DNA from: Lentisphaeria bacterium
Lineage (GTDB): Bacteria; Verrucomicrobiota; Lentisphaeria; Victivallales; Victivallaceae
Assembly: GCA_900768515.1 (NCBI GenBank)
Contig: CAAGDG010000144.1
Span: 1-48,062, forward strand
Reading direction: 5' to 3'
Length of the DNA stretch: 48,062 bases
The number at the start of each line of letters is the position of its first letter. Position 1 is the first letter of the stretch. A program made the translations under genes and the position numbers. This document shows positions 17,801 through 25,212 of the stretch, piece by piece. Under the pieces are notes generated by a model. That model had not been told where the DNA came from. It worked only from the letters and a program-made list of their open reading frames with translations, and searched no databases.

Positions 17801-18162
17801 GGGGCGCCACCGGCTTCCAGACGGTCGCGGCGATCTCGCTCGACGGCAGAGCGGTGGCCGAGAGCGGCAGCGTGCTGGTGATCCACCTGACCAACCTGCT
17901 CAACACCGATATCCATTTCGGAAACCAGGCGATGACGGTCGTCAAGGATTTCGGAAAACTCCCGGCCCTGATCCAGCGAAACCTCGCCACCGTGGAGATC
18001 ACCACCGACCGGCCCTTCCGGGTGGTCGCGCTCAGCGCCGACGGGGATGCGAAAGGCGAGGTTCCCGGCACCTTCGCGGGAGGGAAATTCCGCTTCCGCG
18101 CCGATCCGGGTTGTTTTCCCGGCGGTGTCATGGCCTACCACCTGACCCGCGAGAGGCGCTAA
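14890..18162 (+). CDS. Secreted clan GH-A glycoside hydrolase, paralogue of 1590-4874
   Basis: 1,090 aa with signal peptide MKRKWFWSVLLLSGLCTAAF and AAGGAG 8-9 bases before ATG 14890. A TATAAT lies at 14843-14848, but its -35 box is poor. Domain order matches the protein at 1590: N-terminal beta domains to about residue 440, a TIM-barrel from 'KRIRLFGVPLCMEANYLS', acid/base Glu631 in LVNEEVL, nucleophile Glu775 in ILTEFSYC, then a C-terminal beta domain. Motifs such as 'GYNSLRIHHFDGQLLDRNAA' and YAALQDWDALHHFTWSH are shared with the paralogue. Terminators on the upstream side and a convergent gene downstream make it a single-gene unit. Substrate unknown; extracytoplasmic action is inferred from the signal peptide. 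Confidence 0.8.
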   Translation: MKRKWFWSVLLLSGLCTAAFPAPPADFPEGIRLKPDGSFLFGDGEFIIQNYNAGWSPAGNSSWKNRSSRTDAGSWSLSATMPVDGNNGNVSESLRPSGPQTFELSASVKFDPPARINALHGAFYFPAVATTLTIDGKPFELPAEYREHHLLPDGRGSSITIPLAGGRKLTISAPRPFRFTIQDHRKYGTPSFSIRLPFTKSSGEIADSSLALQFRAESVAAQPVSLRTVANRGFADRPGARVRGWSAQGLENDLASFRPVPLTFEALKFEIIDPAANDGKSAVVIGGKERSDVPQEITVDLPAGAPAGAINLLHATAWSPQAGKPVGEIVVRYADGSEQTIPIRSRVDVNDWWNPVALAHAWPLWQGENDSARIGLYASSYPLTGRAPRSATLRVTDNRALWMIPAITLTGEPVRFAVTEDKEWKLAAGKEWIPVEFRRDTVRGSALDFSFLQDAPAGKYGPIRVAPDGTLTFRDAPDKRIRLFGVPLCMEANYLSKQAVDHLAENFVANGYNSLRIHHFDGQLLDRNAADSLTFDPVKLDKLDYLFATMKKNGVYITTDFYTNRVFRPGDNIPECDFYDQRQMKILIPVSPAAMENWKEFARRWMNHVNPYTGIAWKDDPALYAVNLVNEEVLTSEWSRSPSAVKLYQERFEKWKREHHLPNAKMANNDKHFLKFLYELQAKCLDEQLRFFREELKMNALVTSLNYLTDLPLALLRDKFDLVDNHIYFNHPGFLEKQWSAPYKFHQDSAISRFAAAPRILMGSRIVGKPQILTEFSYCNPNRFRAEGGPLMGAYAALQDWDALHHFTWSHHYSSVENLRPTHTFDIANDPLAQLSDRITVAMFRRGDVKRAENAFAWNVTDATFDNEDPIDFPLRFLQLGLVSRIGSAVNGRAPAGTVLLDASSATDPARLADSKTAALWQRVIDEKIAVSDTGEIRLDVRKNTFAVATPLTESVTLPEGELAAGSLAVRGATGFQTVAAISLDGRAVAESGSVLVIHLTNLLNTDIHFGNQAMTVVKDFGKLPALIQRNLATVEITTDRPFRVVALSADGDAKGEVPGTFAGGKFRFRADPGCFPGGVMAYHLTRERR

Positions 18163-18243
18163 GCCCCATCCGGCGGTCGGTTTCCAGGAGAATCCGGCCG
18201 TCCGGCCCAACGGAAAGGCGAACGGCTGAAAAACGCCGCGCCC

Positions 18244-19044
18244 TCACCGGCCGGAATCGCACGCATCCCCGTCTGCGGCCGGAACCACCAGAACCCGGAC
18301 CCCGCGGCGGCGCAGCGCCGCCACCACCGGATGCTTCTCCGGAGAAAAGTCCGTGACCAGCAGAGAGATCCGGCCGGAATCCACGCTCCGGCACATCGCC
18401 TGGCAGCCGAGTTTGGATGAATCCACCATCACGAAGAGACGGTCGGCGTTTTCGACCATTCGCCGCTGCAGCTGTGCCGCATCCTCCCGGTTGTCATAAA
18501 GTGAATTTTCATCAAGAGCGGTTCCCGAAATCACGGCGACGGAGGCGTGAAAGTGGCTGACCGTACGCTCCGCTTCCGGACCGAGGAGGATTCCGGAGTT
18601 GCGATTGTAGACGCCGCCGGTGAGCAGAAGCGCAGGCGCCTCCTCCCCCAGCTCCCGGCAGCTTTCGAGCAGAGCAAGGGAGTTGGTCACAATCCGCAGT
18701 TTGCGCCCGGCAAGAAAACGGCCGAGACAGGCGGTGGTGGTGCCGCCGTCAATGAACAGCACCCCTTCGTGCGGCAGTTCGGCCGCCATTTGTTCGGCGA
18801 GACGCAATTTGACCGCGCCCCGCCACCCCCGCCGCATCGAGATCGGAAGGGCGGGATCCTCGGCGGACTCGGCCGCCCGGACGCCGCCGTGAAACCGGCA
18901 CACTTCGCGGGCGGCGGTCAACTCCTCAAAATCCCGCCGGATCGTCGCGACACTGACACCGAAGCGACGGGCGGTCTCGTCGCTGCGGAGCACCTCGCCG
19001 CGCCGCAGCAATGCAAGCATTCTGACAATTCGTTCCCGTTTCAT
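18244..19044 (-). CDS. DeoR-family transcriptional regulator
   Basis: 266 aa. The N-terminal helix-turn-helix (RSDETARRFGVSVATIRRDF, then ELTAAREVCRFHGGV) is the DeoR signature. The C-terminal sugar-phosphate-sensing domain shows VLFIDGGTTTACLGRFL, RIVTNSLALL and LTGGVYNRNSG, and ends with a VMVDSSKLG motif. DeoR proteins usually repress sugar-phosphate genes and are released by a phosphorylated sugar. The gene is divergent from the GDPD-dehydrogenase/PfkB operon, which it most likely controls. Its promoter ends only 8 bases before ATG 19044 and no Shine-Dalgarno is seen, so the mRNA is probably leaderless. Confidence 0.9.
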   Translation of the reverse strand: MKRERIVRMLALLRRGEVLRSDETARRFGVSVATIRRDFEELTAAREVCRFHGGVRAAESAEDPALPISMRRGWRGAVKLRLAEQMAAELPHEGVLFIDGGTTTACLGRFLAGRKLRIVTNSLALLESCRELGEEAPALLLTGGVYNRNSGILLGPEAERTVSHFHASVAVISGTALDENSLYDNREDAAQLQRRMVENADRLFVMVDSSKLGCQAMCRSVDSGRISLLVTDFSPEKHPVVAALRRRGVRVLVVPAADGDACDSGR

Positions 19045-19052
19045 GGAGAATG

Positions 19053-19080
19053 ACTATAACGCGAAAAAGAAAATTTGCAA
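19053..19080 (-). promoter_or_regulatory. Promoter of the DeoR gene (leaderless transcript likely)
   Basis: On the minus strand: TTGCAA (19075-19080), 16 bases, TATAGT (19053-19058). The start codon begins 8 bases after the -10 box, about where transcription should begin. Confidence 0.6.
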
Positions 19081-19095
19081 TCCTGAAAATGCGCG

Positions 19096-19157
19096 AACAA
19101 TCATTTTTTTTGCACGTTTGAACGATTTTTAGAAAAAAGTCGGAAAAAATGATTGTT
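19096..19157. repeat. 14-bp perfect inverted repeat, DeoR operator candidate
   Basis: AACAATCATTTTTT (19096-19109) and AAAAAATGATTGTT (19144-19157). Further partial copies (AATCATT) lie at 19169-19175 and 19195-19201. The right arm overlaps the -35 box of the downstream operon. Repeated AT-rich half-sites in a divergent region fit a DeoR regulator that loops DNA. Confidence 0.65.
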
Positions 19158-19180
19158 TTTCCTGAAAAAATCATTACAAT
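19153..19180 (+). promoter_or_regulatory. Promoter of the GDPD-dehydrogenase/PfkB operon
   Basis: TTGTTT (19153-19158), 16 bases, TACAAT (19175-19180). It gives a leader of about 37 bases before ATG 19224 and is overlapped by the putative DeoR operator. Confidence 0.55.
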
Positions 19181-19223
19181 AACCTGCGAAAACCAATCAT
19201 TCCGAAACGGAAAGGACTGTTTC

Positions 19224-21629
19224 ATGCCGAGATTTTTTAAAGTTGTCGGACACCGCGGAATGCGGTCGCGCTATCCGGAAAACACCATCCCCTCCTTTCT
19301 CGCCGCCATCGACGCCGGCGTCGACGCGCTGGAGTTCGACGTCTACCCGACCAGCGACCGCAGACTGGTGATCACCCACGATCCCAACATCGACCGGTGC
19401 AGCAACGGCAGCGGTCCGGTGGTCGAACACAGCTTCGAAGAGCTGCGCGCACTCGACTTCGGTTCCTGGAAGGGGCCGGAATTCGCCGGAACGCGCATCC
19501 CCACGCTTGAGGAGACGCTCGACGCGATCACCGGAAGAAGTTCCACCCTCGAAATTCTGATCGAACTCAAAGCGGACGACGAACGTTGCGCACTGGCGGT
19601 GCTCGACGAAATCCGCCGCCGCCGACTGCAGGACCGCACCATTGTACTGAGCTTCTACGCGAATCTGCTGAAACTGCTCCATCAGGAAGAACCCGCCCTC
19701 CGGGTCCAGGGATTCCGACTTGAAGACTTCTGCCGGCCCGAACCGGACGTTTATGATTACCTGCACCGCCTCTGCATCTGGCGCCATGCGATCGACGCCG
19801 AAGCGGTGAAGCGGTTCCACGAAATGGGAATCGAAGTGGACGTCTGCCCGGTCGACGACGCCGAACAGCTCGATGCGATCACCGAACTCGACGTCGACAC
19901 CATCACCACCAACGCTCCCAACGTGATCATGCCTCTGCTCCGGGAGCGCGGCCTCCGTCCTCCCCGGCTGCCGAAGACCTACACCGCCTGGCGGCTCCAC
20001 GGAACCGGCATGGAACAGTTCTGGAAGGAGGAGCTTCCGCTTCCGGAACCGGGACCGGAGGAGATGCTGGTCCGGGTCGACGCGGTCGGGCTCTGCTTCT
20101 CCGACATCAAAATCATCCGCGCCGGCGCCTCCCATCCGAAACTCTGGTGGAACAATCTCGATGAACGGCCGCTGGTCCCCGGCCACGAGGCGGTTCTGAC
20201 CGTGATGAAAACCGGCGGCGCCGTTCCGCTGCGCTATGCGCCCGGCCAGAAGTTCCTGATCCAGTGCGACATCTACCTCAAGGGGCGGAGCTGTGCCTAC
20301 GGCTACGGCATGGACGGCGCCTACGCCCGCTACGGGCTGATCGACGCCCGGGTGTGGCGCGGGGAAGGACGCAGCTATCTGCTCGACTTTCCGGAGTCGC
20401 TCTCCGGGGTGGCGACCGCGCTGATCGAACCCTGGAGCTGTGTGCGCGGCTCCTACCGGATCGGCCACCGCACCGCGCCGCTCGCCGGCGGCCGGACGCT
20501 GATCGCCGCCATGCCCGATGATCGGGAAATTTACCGTGCCGGGGAACTGTTCCGGGAGTCCCGACCGGCCGAGATCGCAGCCTGGAACCTCTCCGACGCC
20601 GCCGTCAAAGCGCTGGAACAGGAGCTGGATCTTCCGGTGAAACGGCTTCAGGCCCTGCCGGAACAGGAGAGCTTCGACGACATTTTCTGCTGCAATCTCG
20701 TTTCGAAATCCCTGCTGGAAGCGGCAGCCGCCCTCGCCGGACGGGGAGGCGTCGTCAATTTTCTCGGCCGCGTACCGCGGGAATGCTGCCGGATCGACGT
20801 CGGCGCCCTCCACTATCAGAACCGCTACTACCAGGGGGCTTCCTCCGGAGAGCTCTCCTCCCTCTACCGGAGCGCACGCCGGACCGGTCTCAAACCGGGC
20901 GGCCGGGCCTGGTTCCCCGGCGGGGCCGGAGCGATGGGACAGATGCACGTGGAACTTGCTCTGACCGCGCCGGACGGTCCCTCCGAAATCCTGGTCAGCG
21001 ACATCGACAACCGCCGAATCGCCCATCTCCGCGAACGGCTGGCGCCGCGGGCCGCCGCGACCGGCCGCAAACTGGAGTTTCTGAATCCGATCGAACTCGG
21101 TCCGGAACGCTTCGCGGAACGGCTGAGCGCCTTTGCCCCGCAGGGATTCGACGACGTGGTGCTGCTGATTCCGAATGCGGCGGCGGTCGAACAGGCGGCC
21201 GGATTCCTGAACGACGGCGCATTGGTCAACCTCTTTGCGGGAATCCCGGCGGGCGAGACCGCGCCGCTGCCGATCCAGGCGATTGTCGAGCGGCAGGTCC
21301 GCTTCACCGGTTCCAGCGGCAGCAGCTTCGATGACATGGCCGACACGCTCCGGGCCGCCGCGGCCGGAGAGTTTCAGCCGCAGTGCGCGCTCGCCGCGAT
21401 CGGGGGCATGGATGCGCTCAAAGAGGGACTGGAAGCGGTCGCAGCGGGACGTTTTCCAGGAAAGACCGCCATTCTGCCCGGCTGCCCGAAACTGCCGCTG
21501 ACCGCGCTCTCCGAACTCGGCCGCCTCGATCCGGACCTGCCGGCCACCCTCGATGAACACGGCAACTACACCCGGGCGACCGAGGCGATGCTGCTGGCCA
21601 AATGGGGAGAAGAAAATGCGGAAGCCTGA
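19224..21629 (+). CDS. Glycerophosphodiester phosphodiesterase fused to a zinc-type alcohol/sugar dehydrogenase
   Basis: 801 aa from ATG 19224 with GGAAAGGA upstream. Residues 1-250 are a GDPD domain with an intact active site: VGHRG (His10, Arg11), PENT, ALEFDVYP (Glu37, Asp39), THDP (His52) and LIELKAD. From about 253 a medium-chain dehydrogenase starts (TYTAWRLHGTG): GLCFSD with zinc ligand Cys291, PGHE with His321/Glu322, and NAD(P)-binding GGAGAMGQ near 566. The dehydrogenase half resembles L-sorbose-1-phosphate reductase-like enzymes. GDPDs hydrolyse glycerophosphodiesters to glycerol-3-phosphate and an alcohol, so the fusion may release and then oxidise or reduce a sugar or polyol. There is no signal peptide. 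The PfkB gene overlaps its 3' end by 14 bases. Domain calls are good; the joint function is inferred. Confidence 0.8.
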   Translation: MPRFFKVVGHRGMRSRYPENTIPSFLAAIDAGVDALEFDVYPTSDRRLVITHDPNIDRCSNGSGPVVEHSFEELRALDFGSWKGPEFAGTRIPTLEETLDAITGRSSTLEILIELKADDERCALAVLDEIRRRRLQDRTIVLSFYANLLKLLHQEEPALRVQGFRLEDFCRPEPDVYDYLHRLCIWRHAIDAEAVKRFHEMGIEVDVCPVDDAEQLDAITELDVDTITTNAPNVIMPLLRERGLRPPRLPKTYTAWRLHGTGMEQFWKEELPLPEPGPEEMLVRVDAVGLCFSDIKIIRAGASHPKLWWNNLDERPLVPGHEAVLTVMKTGGAVPLRYAPGQKFLIQCDIYLKGRSCAYGYGMDGAYARYGLIDARVWRGEGRSYLLDFPESLSGVATALIEPWSCVRGSYRIGHRTAPLAGGRTLIAAMPDDREIYRAGELFRESRPAEIAAWNLSDAAVKALEQELDLPVKRLQALPEQESFDDIFCCNLVSKSLLEAAAALAGRGGVVNFLGRVPRECCRIDVGALHYQNRYYQGASSGELSSLYRSARRTGLKPGGRAWFPGGAGAMGQMHVELALTAPDGPSEILVSDIDNRRIAHLRERLAPRAAATGRKLEFLNPIELGPERFAERLSAFAPQGFDDVVLLIPNAAAVEQAAGFLNDGALVNLFAGIPAGETAPLPIQAIVERQVRFTGSSGSSFDDMADTLRAAAAGEFQPQCALAAIGGMDALKEGLEAVAAGRFPGKTAILPGCPKLPLTALSELGRLDPDLPATLDEHGNYTRATEAMLLAKWGEENAEA

Positions 21630-22557
21630 AATCGCGGTTTTCGGGGCCAATCCTTCCTGGCAGAAGACTTTGTCCTTCGAACACCTCCTGCCCGGCGAAG
21701 TCAACCGGGCGCGCTCCGCTGACGCCTACGCCTCCGGGAAAGGGGTCAACTTCTGCCGCGCCGCCACCTGCCACGGCCTCTGCCGGACCCGGCTGTTCCA
21801 GTTCGCGGGCGGCGGCAACGGACGGCGTCACGAAGCGGGGCTCCGGGCGGAAAAAATCCCATTCCGCTCGATCCGGACCGCGGCGGAGACCCGCTGCTGC
21901 CTGACCTGCCTCGACCGTACCGCCGGAACCATGACCGAACTGATCGAACCGTCGCATCCGGTCACACCGGAAGAGGCCGCCCGGATGCTCGCGGCCCTCG
22001 ATGAGGCCCTCATTCGCTGTTCCGGCGTCACCATCACCGGCAGTCTGCCGGACGGAACCGATCCCGGGCTTTATTGTGAAGTCGCCCGCCGGAGCGTCCG
22101 ACGGGGTGTGCCGCTGCTGGTCGACGCGGTCTCCGGGATTCTCCCGGCGCTTGACGTGGCGAAAGCCTTCCTGCTGAAGGTCAACCGTTCCGAACTCCTC
22201 CGCCTGACCGGGGAACAGGAAATTCTCCCGGCGCTGCACAAGGGGCTGCAACGGTGGCCGGAGGCGATTCTGGCAGTCACGGCCGGACCCGATGCGGCGT
22301 TTCTGGCAACGGAAGGCGTCCTGTACCGGTACGAACTGCCGGCCATCGAGGTGATCAGTCCGCTCGGAGCGGGCGACACCTGTTCCGCAGTCTTTCTGAG
22401 CGAGATCCTGTGCGGAACCCCGCCGGCAGAGGCCTTCGGCACCGCCCTTGCCGCCGCCAACGCAAACTGCCTGACGCCGAAAGCGGGAGAGTTCGCCCCG
22501 GCGGAGCGCGACCGGCTGCGGAACCAAATCACAATCCGCCGCGTCGAAACCGTCTGA
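21616..22557 (+). CDS. PfkB-family sugar-phosphate kinase (1-phosphofructokinase/tagatose-6-P kinase type)
   Basis: 313 aa from ATG 21616 with GGGGAGA upstream, overlapping the previous gene by 14 bases, so translational coupling is likely. ASGKGVNFCRA is the N-terminal PfkB signature and SPLGAGDTCSAVF the C-terminal one, which carries the catalytic Asp and anion hole. Opening sequence and length fit the FruK/LacC branch, which phosphorylates fructose-1-phosphate or tagatose-6-phosphate. Under the divergent DeoR regulator it probably phosphorylates the sugar phosphate made by the upstream dehydrogenase, leading to a bisphosphate for aldolase cleavage. The substrate is inferred only. Confidence 0.85.
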   Translation: MRKPEIAVFGANPSWQKTLSFEHLLPGEVNRARSADAYASGKGVNFCRAATCHGLCRTRLFQFAGGGNGRRHEAGLRAEKIPFRSIRTAAETRCCLTCLDRTAGTMTELIEPSHPVTPEEAARMLAALDEALIRCSGVTITGSLPDGTDPGLYCEVARRSVRRGVPLLVDAVSGILPALDVAKAFLLKVNRSELLRLTGEQEILPALHKGLQRWPEAILAVTAGPDAAFLATEGVLYRYELPAIEVISPLGAGDTCSAVFLSEILCGTPPAEAFGTALAAANANCLTPKAGEFAPAERDRLRNQITIRRVETV

Positions 22558-22594
22558 ACACGCCGCAGGAAAATGACGGACTGCTCCTGACCGC

Positions 22595-22618
22595 GCGGGG
22601 AAGTCCCCCCTTCCCCGC
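22595..22618. terminator. GC-rich hairpin between convergent PfkB and rsmI genes
   Basis: GCGGGGAA and TTCCCCGC form an 8-bp perfect stem with an 8-base loop. No T-run follows on either strand, so intrinsic termination would be weak; it sits exactly between two converging genes. Confidence 0.4.
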
Positions 22619-22619
22619 T

Positions 22620-23363
22620 TCAGGGACGGGGGGTCTCCTCCTCCCCGGACGCCTCCGGAAGTTCCGGGGGGTGGACGCCGATCACAAACTCCCCGCGCCA
22701 GTCACGGGTCCCGGCAAGCGCGGCAAGTTCCGCGGCGCTGCCCCGGAGAATCTCCTCGTGCAGCTTGGTCGCCTCCCGGATCACGGCAAGTTGCGCGTCG
22801 CCCCCGACGATCTCGGCAAGTTCCGGAAGCGTCCTGGCGATCCGGTGCGGCGATTCAAAGAAGAAAACGCTCTTCCCTTCGCCGCGGATCGATTCGAAGA
22901 ACTTCCGGCGGCGCCCCGACTTGACCGGGGGAAATCCGAGAAAGGCAAACCGGTCCACCGGAAGCGCGGAGGCGGTCACTGCGAAAGTCAGCGCCGACAC
23001 TCCCGGCACCACCACCGGCGCGATTCCGGCCCGCACCGCCTCCCGGACCAGCAGGAATCCGGGATCGGCCAGCGAGGGAGTGCCGGCATCGGAAACGGAT
23101 GCGACTTTGAGTCCGTTCCGAATCTCTTCGATCAATCCCTCCACCTTGCGGTGTTCGTTGAAGGCGTGAAAACTGACCAGACGGGTGTGAATATCGAAAT
23201 GCGCGAGAAGCTGGCGGGTGTGGCGGGTATCCTCCGCCGCGATCAGATCGACGCTTTTGAGGACACGAAGCGCCCGCAGCGTAATATCCTCCAGATTTCC
23301 GATCGGCGTGGCGACCAGATAGAGTTCTCCGGCCGAATTCTCTTTTTGTACGTCCGACTCCAT
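22620..23363 (-). CDS. rsmI: 16S rRNA (cytidine-1402-2'-O)-methyltransferase
   Basis: About 247 aa from ATG 23363 (MESDVQ), chosen because GTGGAG lies 7 bases upstream and a TATAGT box at 23389-23394 would start RNA near 23382; an ATG at 23381 would be leaderless. LYLVATPIGNLEDITLRAL, AAEDTRHTRQLL and SDAGTPSLADPGFLLV are the RsmI tetrapyrrole-methylase-type motifs. The enzyme uses S-adenosylmethionine to 2'-O-methylate C1402 of 16S rRNA in the decoding site. Length is a little short of the usual 280 aa or so because the C-terminal extension is reduced. Convergent with the PfkB gene and divergent from the pseudouridine synthase. Confidence 0.92.
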   Translation of the reverse strand: MESDVQKENSAGELYLVATPIGNLEDITLRALRVLKSVDLIAAEDTRHTRQLLAHFDIHTRLVSFHAFNEHRKVEGLIEEIRNGLKVASVSDAGTPSLADPGFLLVREAVRAGIAPVVVPGVSALTFAVTASALPVDRFAFLGFPPVKSGRRRKFFESIRGEGKSVFFFESPHRIARTLPELAEIVGGDAQLAVIREATKLHEEILRGSAAELAALAGTRDWRGEFVIGVHPPELPEASGEEETPRP

Positions 23364-23467
23364 TGCAAAACTCCACATCATGGTGTAAACTATAGCACTT
23401 CAAATTAACATACCACCGCCCGAGGCCACATGCAATCCGACGGCGAATTTTCATCGGGAGATTTCTT

Positions 23468-24214
23468 GTGGAACAACCGCTCCGACTGGTCAAATTCATC
23501 GCTGCCAGCGGCGCCGCCTCCCGCCGCGGAGCCGCCGAACTGGTCCGGACCGGACGGGTTTCGGTCAACGGCCTTCCCGCCGCATCGCCCGGCATGCCGA
23601 TCTCATCCGGAGACGAGGTCCGGCTTGACGGGAAACTGCTCCAGATCGCAGAACGGAGACGGTACATCATGCTCCACAAGCCGCGCGGATATGTCTGCAC
23701 CAACGCCGATCCGCACGCCGGGCTCAAGGCGATCGACCTGATCCGGCTCGACCCGCCGGTACGCCTTTTCTCAGCGGGACGGCTCGACAAGGAGAGCGAG
23801 GGATTGATCCTCTTCTCCGACGACGGCGACTTCGTGGCGGAACTGACCCATCCCCGCTACGAAATTCTCAAGACCTACCATGTCGAAACCGCCCGCAGAC
23901 TCACGGAGGAAGAACTCGCACGAATTCGGAACGGCATCGTTGACGAGGGGGAACGGCTGACCGTCCGCTCAATCCGTCCGCTCGGCGGCCGGAAGTATGA
24001 AATCATCCTCAACGAGGGGAAAAAACGCGAAATCAGGCGGCTGACGGCGGCGATGGGGGCGCCGACCCGGAGACTCCGGCGGCTGAAGATCGGATCGCTC
24101 GAACTGGGCGAACTTCCGGTCGGCCGCTGGCGGGAACTCTCCCCGGAAGAGGTCGCACTCGCCCGGACCCCGGAGCCGCGACAGCTCCCTCCCTGCCCCC
24201 CGCCGAAGTCATGA
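23468..24214 (+). CDS. RsuA/RluB/RluF-family rRNA pseudouridine synthase
   Basis: 248 aa from a GTG at 23468 with GGGAG about 7 bases upstream. Residues 1-60 form an S4 RNA-binding domain (LVKFIAASGAASRRGAAELV, RVSVNG). The catalytic domain has MLHKPRGYVCTN and SAGRLDKESEGLILFSDDG with catalytic Asp107, then KTYHVET and EGKKREIRRLTAAMG. It converts a uridine of 16S or 23S rRNA to pseudouridine; which site cannot be told from motifs alone. It diverges from rsmI, another rRNA modification gene. No promoter stands out. Confidence 0.9.
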   Translation: MEQPLRLVKFIAASGAASRRGAAELVRTGRVSVNGLPAASPGMPISSGDEVRLDGKLLQIAERRRYIMLHKPRGYVCTNADPHAGLKAIDLIRLDPPVRLFSAGRLDKESEGLILFSDDGDFVAELTHPRYEILKTYHVETARRLTEEELARIRNGIVDEGERLTVRSIRPLGGRKYEIILNEGKKREIRRLTAAMGAPTRRLRRLKIGSLELGELPVGRWRELSPEEVALARTPEPRQLPPCPPPKS

Positions 24215-24242
24215 AAAAACGCCCGCCACAACCCTGTGGCGG
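24214..24242 (-). terminator. Rho-independent terminator of the pseudopilin gene at 24298
   Basis: Read on the minus strand: CCGCCACA and TGTGGCGG form an 8-bp stem with a 4-base loop, followed by GG/GC-rich bases and six T. It abuts the stop codon of the convergent pseudouridine synthase gene. Confidence 0.8.
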
Positions 24243-24297
24243 ACGTCTGGAATTCGAACTGCTTCACCGATGAAACAGGAACACGCTTCCCTCCCGT

Positions 24298-25056
24298 TCA
24301 GTGCACCTGAATCCCCGAAGAGTCAAACATGTAAGTGATCTTGTTGGCTGTCGCACCAAGCTGGGCCTTGTTCATGGAGGTGACGTGCCCGTCACCGAAC
24401 CAGCCATTCGCCTGGTTGTTGTGAACCAGCATGATCGCCCCGGTTCCGTCAGCCTTATTGTTCTTCCAGCAGTTGGCGGCAAAACCGAACAGGGAATTGC
24501 CGTTCTGGTTGCCGGTATCCGCGAGGATCAGCACCTCCGCCGGACTCTTCAGCGCATTGGAATTGATTCCCTTGGAATACTGGTTGCTGCCATGGTCCGT
24601 CTGGTAGAAGACGGAATTCTTGGAACCGATCGTCTTTTCCATGTCATCATCCCAGGCCCCCCAGATCAGGTGCCCCATTCCGTAATTGCGGATATCGGTC
24701 TTGGGGGAATCCTTGCTCATCTCCGGACAGTGAATCATGGCGTCCGAACCACCCAGATAAGAGGTTACGTCAAGATCCTCCTTGTTTCCATCCGCACTGG
24801 TGTATACCCACCCCAGCAACAACCAGCCCCACATCGGAGCACGGTTGCCGACCTTGGCCTGCATCGGAATGCGTCCGTCATTGTCATCGGCATACATCCG
24901 CAATCCCAATCCGCACTGTTTCATGTTGTTCACGCAGCTGATGGCGCGAGCCTTGGCGCGGGCCTGGTTCAGTGCCGGCAGCAGCATCGCCGCCAGAATC
25001 GCGATGATCGCGATCACCACCAGAAGTTCGATCAAAGTGAATCGGTTCTTTTTCAT
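24298..25056 (-). CDS. Type IV pseudopilin-like protein (H-x9-DG family)
   Basis: About 252 aa from ATG 25056, with GGGAGG 8 bases upstream; an ATG at 25062 is only 2 bases from that site. Leader MKKNR is followed by FTLIELLVVIAIIAILAAML; the residue before Phe is Arg, not Gly. The C-terminal region has LVHNNQANGWFGDGHV, an exact H-x9-DG motif. A palindrome AAAACGTTTT at 25085-25094 lies about 30 bases upstream and could be an operator. Follows a second pseudopilin gene on the same strand, but the pair are only distantly similar beyond the helix. Surface-exposed, membrane-anchored role inferred; exact function unknown. Confidence 0.88.
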   Translation of the reverse strand: MKKNRFTLIELLVVIAIIAILAAMLLPALNQARAKARAISCVNNMKQCGLGLRMYADDNDGRIPMQAKVGNRAPMWGWLLLGWVYTSADGNKEDLDVTSYLGGSDAMIHCPEMSKDSPKTDIRNYGMGHLIWGAWDDDMEKTIGSKNSVFYQTDHGSNQYSKGINSNALKSPAEVLILADTGNQNGNSLFGFAANCWKNNKADGTGAIMLVHNNQANGWFGDGHVTSMNKAQLGATANKITYMFDSSGIQVH

Positions 25057-25212
25057 TCTCATATCCTCCCTTGGATTCCATGTAAAAACGTTTTCCCGCC
25101 AGAAAACGGACTCTTCTCACTCGGCTTGCCAGATAAATCGTCAGAATAATGATATGTCTTTATCGAATTCTCCTGAGTCACGTTCAACCCGCCCCGGCAG
25201 GCGGAGGGCAGC

